In this document: piece after piece, positions 5,305-6,746 of the stretch
Layout: each line of letters opens with the position of its first letter
How positions within the stretch are numbered: position 1 is the stretch's first letter
The notes under the pieces: model-generated
Databases searched by the model: none
What the model was told of the DNA's origin: nothing
The model's input: the letters and a program-made list of their open reading frames with translations, nothing else
Assembly (NCBI GenBank): GCA_027064745.1
Contig: JAMOPD010000208.1
Span: 1-6,746, forward strand
Origin: Thermococcaceae archaeon
GTDB lineage: Archaea > Methanobacteriota_B > Thermococci > Thermococcales > Thermococcaceae
Reading direction: 5' to 3'
Length of the DNA stretch: 6,746 nucleotides
Program-made: the position numbers and the translations under genes

Positions 5305-6399
5305 CTAACTCCGATACCCCAGCACATGTATGTCCCTGACGAGTCTGTGCCTCTCCTCAAAATCCGTGTATCTCCCCAGAACTTCAAACCCAAGCTTCCC
5401 CAGCCATTTTCTCTCCTTCCTGTAAATTCCACCGCCTTTCAGCCTGTATGCCGGAAAAACAAATATAACCCTGCTTTTCCTTTTGAGAACGTCTGAGAAA
5501 GACTCAAAGACGGAGAAATAAAATCTGTCAAGTCTGTTTGCCATTTGAATTGCCTCCCATTTTGAGGGGTTGTGTTTGAGGGGCTCCCCCAGATATGGCT
5601 CAGTAACTATGGCATCAAATTTTGTTCTAAAACATTTTTTCAGCTTCCTCACATCACAGACCTCAAAATGAGCACTCTTTTTAGTCCTGAACTCTTTCTT
5701 AAGCCATTTGAGATTTTCTTTAGCACCATGAATGGCTTTAGGGTTTGAGTCGCTGCCGTAGGCATTTAGACCCTGAAGTACGAACTCCTGAACTATCGTC
5801 CCTATTCCACAGAAGGGATCGAGGAAATTTCCCTGTGGAACTTCAGTTAGATTTACCATTATCCTCGCCAGCCTTGGGGGAATCGAAAGCATCGGCCTCT
5901 GGATGGGCCTTTCAACATCAAGCTTTTTCAGCTCAAAGGGATCGGCAACCTTTACGGTTTCTCCAACCCACACTCTCTCACCAAAGAAAAATACAAAATC
6001 TTTTGTCTCAGGAAAGCCTTTAAGAATCAGCTCAGAAGGCATCGCATAGGTTCTGGCAGGTTTAAAGAACTTTGACGGCCCTTCCTTCCTGAAAGTCCTC
6101 TTTATTTCACTACCCAGCTTTCTCCAGAGCTTCCAGTCTTCCCTACCATAAACACTGACCGTAAAGAGTCTGGCGTATTCAAGATCTCTGACAGTATCCT
6201 TTCCTTGCCCCTCTATCCTGACCAGCTTCAGCGAGCCCCCGAGCCTCCCGAAAAGATGTTCGATCTTTTTGGTACTCTCAAATATTATCCAGTTACGTGA
6301 TGCCTCTATAATTTTAATCTTAATACCAAAACGTTTGGTGAATGAATAAAACTCTGCCTCACTCAGCTTTGGATTCTTTCCAAATATTACAGCATACAT
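5305..6399 (-). CDS. TRM11/COG1041-type SAM-dependent RNA methyltransferase
   Basis: The protein is 364 residues from ATG 6399 (MYAVIFGKNPKLSEAEF). The N-terminal half (about 1-155) should hold the substrate-RNA part, a THUMP-like region with FTVSVYG (79-85) and SELILKG (122-128). The linker DVERPIQRPMLSIPPRLARI (161-180) is typical of COG1041 proteins. The Rossmann catalytic domain has motif I FLDPFCGIGTIVQEF (192-206), the acidic ribose-binding segment YGSDSNPKAI (214-223) and the catalytic motif VTEPYLGEP (265-273). Family members make N2-methylguanosine in tRNA (Trm-G10, Trm11). Those enzymes usually have D/N-PPY, whereas EPYLG marks a divergent branch, so the target base is uncertain. 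Upstream ATG 6462 would add 21 residues, but it lies beyond the TATA-like TTTTTAAAAA (6420-6429), which is 25 bp from ATG 6399; a leaderless start at 6399 fits better. Codons 122-152 are the donor of the 92-bp repeat. Confidence 0.88.
   Translation of the reverse strand: MYAVIFGKNPKLSEAEFYSFTKRFGIKIKIIEASRNWIIFESTKKIEHLFGRLGGSLKLVRIEGQGKDTVRDLEYARLFTVSVYGREDWKLWRKLGSEIKRTFRKEGPSKFFKPARTYAMPSELILKGFPETKDFVFFFGERVWVGETVKVADPFELKKLDVERPIQRPMLSIPPRLARIMVNLTEVPQGNFLDPFCGIGTIVQEFVLQGLNAYGSDSNPKAIHGAKENLKWLKKEFRTKKSAHFEVCDVRKLKKCFRTKFDAIVTEPYLGEPLKHNPSKWEAIQMANRLDRFYFSVFESFSDVLKRKSRVIFVFPAYRLKGGGIYRKERKWLGKLGFEVLGRYTDFEERHRLVRDIHVLGYRS
5944..6035. repeat. 92-bp direct repeat, copy B (donor, inside the methyltransferase gene)
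   Basis: This is the original copy. It encodes residues about 122-152 of the methyltransferase (SELILKGFPETKDFVFFFGE and the next ten residues) on the minus strand, in an uninterrupted frame and continuous with conserved flanking sequence on both sides. The copy at 4938-5029 interrupts another gene, which gives the direction of copying. Confidence 0.93.
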
Positions 6400-6417
6400 G
6401 ATGAGGAAATTTTTAGT

Positions 6418-6433
6418 TGTTTTTAAAAAGGTT
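6418..6433. promoter_or_regulatory. TATA-like element in the methyltransferase / helical-repeat divergent gap
   Basis: TTTTTAAAAA (6420-6429) is self-complementary. On minus, AAACC (6434-6430) precedes it as a BRE-like stretch, and its centre is 25 bp from ATG 6399, giving a leaderless start for the methyltransferase. On plus it would start a transcript near 6450, about 34 nt before ATG 6484, but the BRE there (TTAGTTG) is poor. A weaker TTAATAGG at 6447-6454 is another candidate for the plus gene. Confidence 0.5.
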
Positions 6434-6483
6434 TGGAGCGTTAAAGTTAATAGGAATAGCAATCTAAAAGAAATGGGATTAAA

Positions 6484-6746
6484 ATGCTTATAGAAGAGAT
6501 AATCTCCTCAGTTGAGGCAATTCGAGATCCTTATTTAAGGGCAGTCACATATGCTCGAATAGCTGAAAAGTTGGCCACAATAGATGATGAGCATTTTAAA
6601 ACAGCATTCACGAAGGCTTTTGATAGTGTTGATAAAATAACAAATCCTGTTATGATGTTTAAGGCTCTTTTAACTGTAGCATGCTCTTTTAAAAAAATTG
6701 GAGCAAAATCTGCCAATAAGGTTTTTCAGCGTATTCTTGAAGATTC
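6484..6746 (+). CDS. Alpha-helical repeat protein of unknown function (5' part, 87 residues)
   Basis: The frame runs open from ATG 6484 to the right edge. The residues fall into paired amphipathic helices: LIEEIISSVEAIRDPYLRAV, TYARIAEKLATIDDEHFKTA, FTKAFDSVDKITNPVMMFKA, LLTVACSFKKIGAKSA and NKVFQRILED. The recurring pattern I-x-D/N-P-x-x-x-x-A (AIRDPYLRAV and KITNPVMMFKA) suggests repeats of about 40 residues and an alpha-solenoid scaffold such as those seen in Thermococcales proteins of unknown function. No signal peptide or membrane segment is visible. No strong Shine-Dalgarno precedes the ATG (only GGGATT at 6475-6480), and the upstream ATG at 6473 is out of frame. Function cannot be assigned; the protein may act as a binding scaffold. 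Confidence 0.72.
   Translation, partial: MLIEEIISSVEAIRDPYLRAVTYARIAEKLATIDDEHFKTAFTKAFDSVDKITNPVMMFKALLTVACSFKKIGAKSANKVFQRILED

Noticed and set aside
6189..6198. CTGACAGTAT in the methyltransferase gene, matching part of the element's right arm
   Set aside because: It is a 10-bp match inside conserved coding sequence with no further similarity; probably chance.
6400..6462. Upstream start ATG 6462 for the methyltransferase (385 residues)
   Set aside because: The extra 21 residues are encoded across the TATA-like element, and the family-like N-terminus begins at MYAVIFGKNP.

Overview
The window is archaeal and fits the order Thermococcales (Pyrococcus, Thermococcus, Palaeococcus). Reasons: a MalK-type ATPase followed by a TrmB-family sugar regulator, compact operons with GGTG-type Shine-Dalgarno sites, TATA boxes about 25 bp upstream of predicted transcript starts, and protein families with strong Thermococcales character. 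Genus and species cannot be fixed from the sequence alone.

Positions 2-2966 (+) hold a tight operon. It contains the 3' part of a sugar ABC-transporter ATPase, a full-length TrmB-like regulator, and a MOFRL-type glycerate 2-kinase. The genes are 9 and 4 bp apart, which suggests uptake, sensing and a catabolic kinase under joint control. The operon converges (33 bp overlap) on a minus-strand radical SAM protein (2934-3740). That gene diverges from a short NfeD-like membrane protein (3792-4178, +) across one near-symmetric TATA element. The NfeD-like gene converges (29 bp overlap) on a small membrane protein with a bacterial-PH-like domain (4150-4587, -).

Positions 4600-5304 look nearly gene-free but are a readable graveyard. 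A divergent promoter (TATA about 4620-4625) once served the PH-like gene and a CoA-binding-domain protein gene (4731-5193, +). The latter is now a pseudogene with several frameshifts, an in-frame stop and two or more deletions. Two insertions stand out. (i) A 62-bp inverted-repeat element (4639-4700), flanked by a perfect 8-bp direct repeat TGGGAGAA, sits between the TATA box and the dead gene's start. Removing it with one repeat copy restores normal promoter spacing. (ii) A 92-bp insert (4938-5029) inside the dead gene is a 90/92 copy of an internal piece of the methyltransferase gene about 1 kb downstream (5944-6035). A minus-strand remnant of a DUF59/MIP18-family Fe-S assembly gene (about 5186-5296) lies against the 3' end of the methyltransferase gene.

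Positions 5305-6399 (-) encode an intact TRM11/COG1041-type SAM-dependent RNA methyltransferase that is probably leaderless. It diverges from the 5' part of an alpha-helical repeat protein of unknown function (6484 to the window end, +). I see no tRNA, rRNA or CRISPR array.
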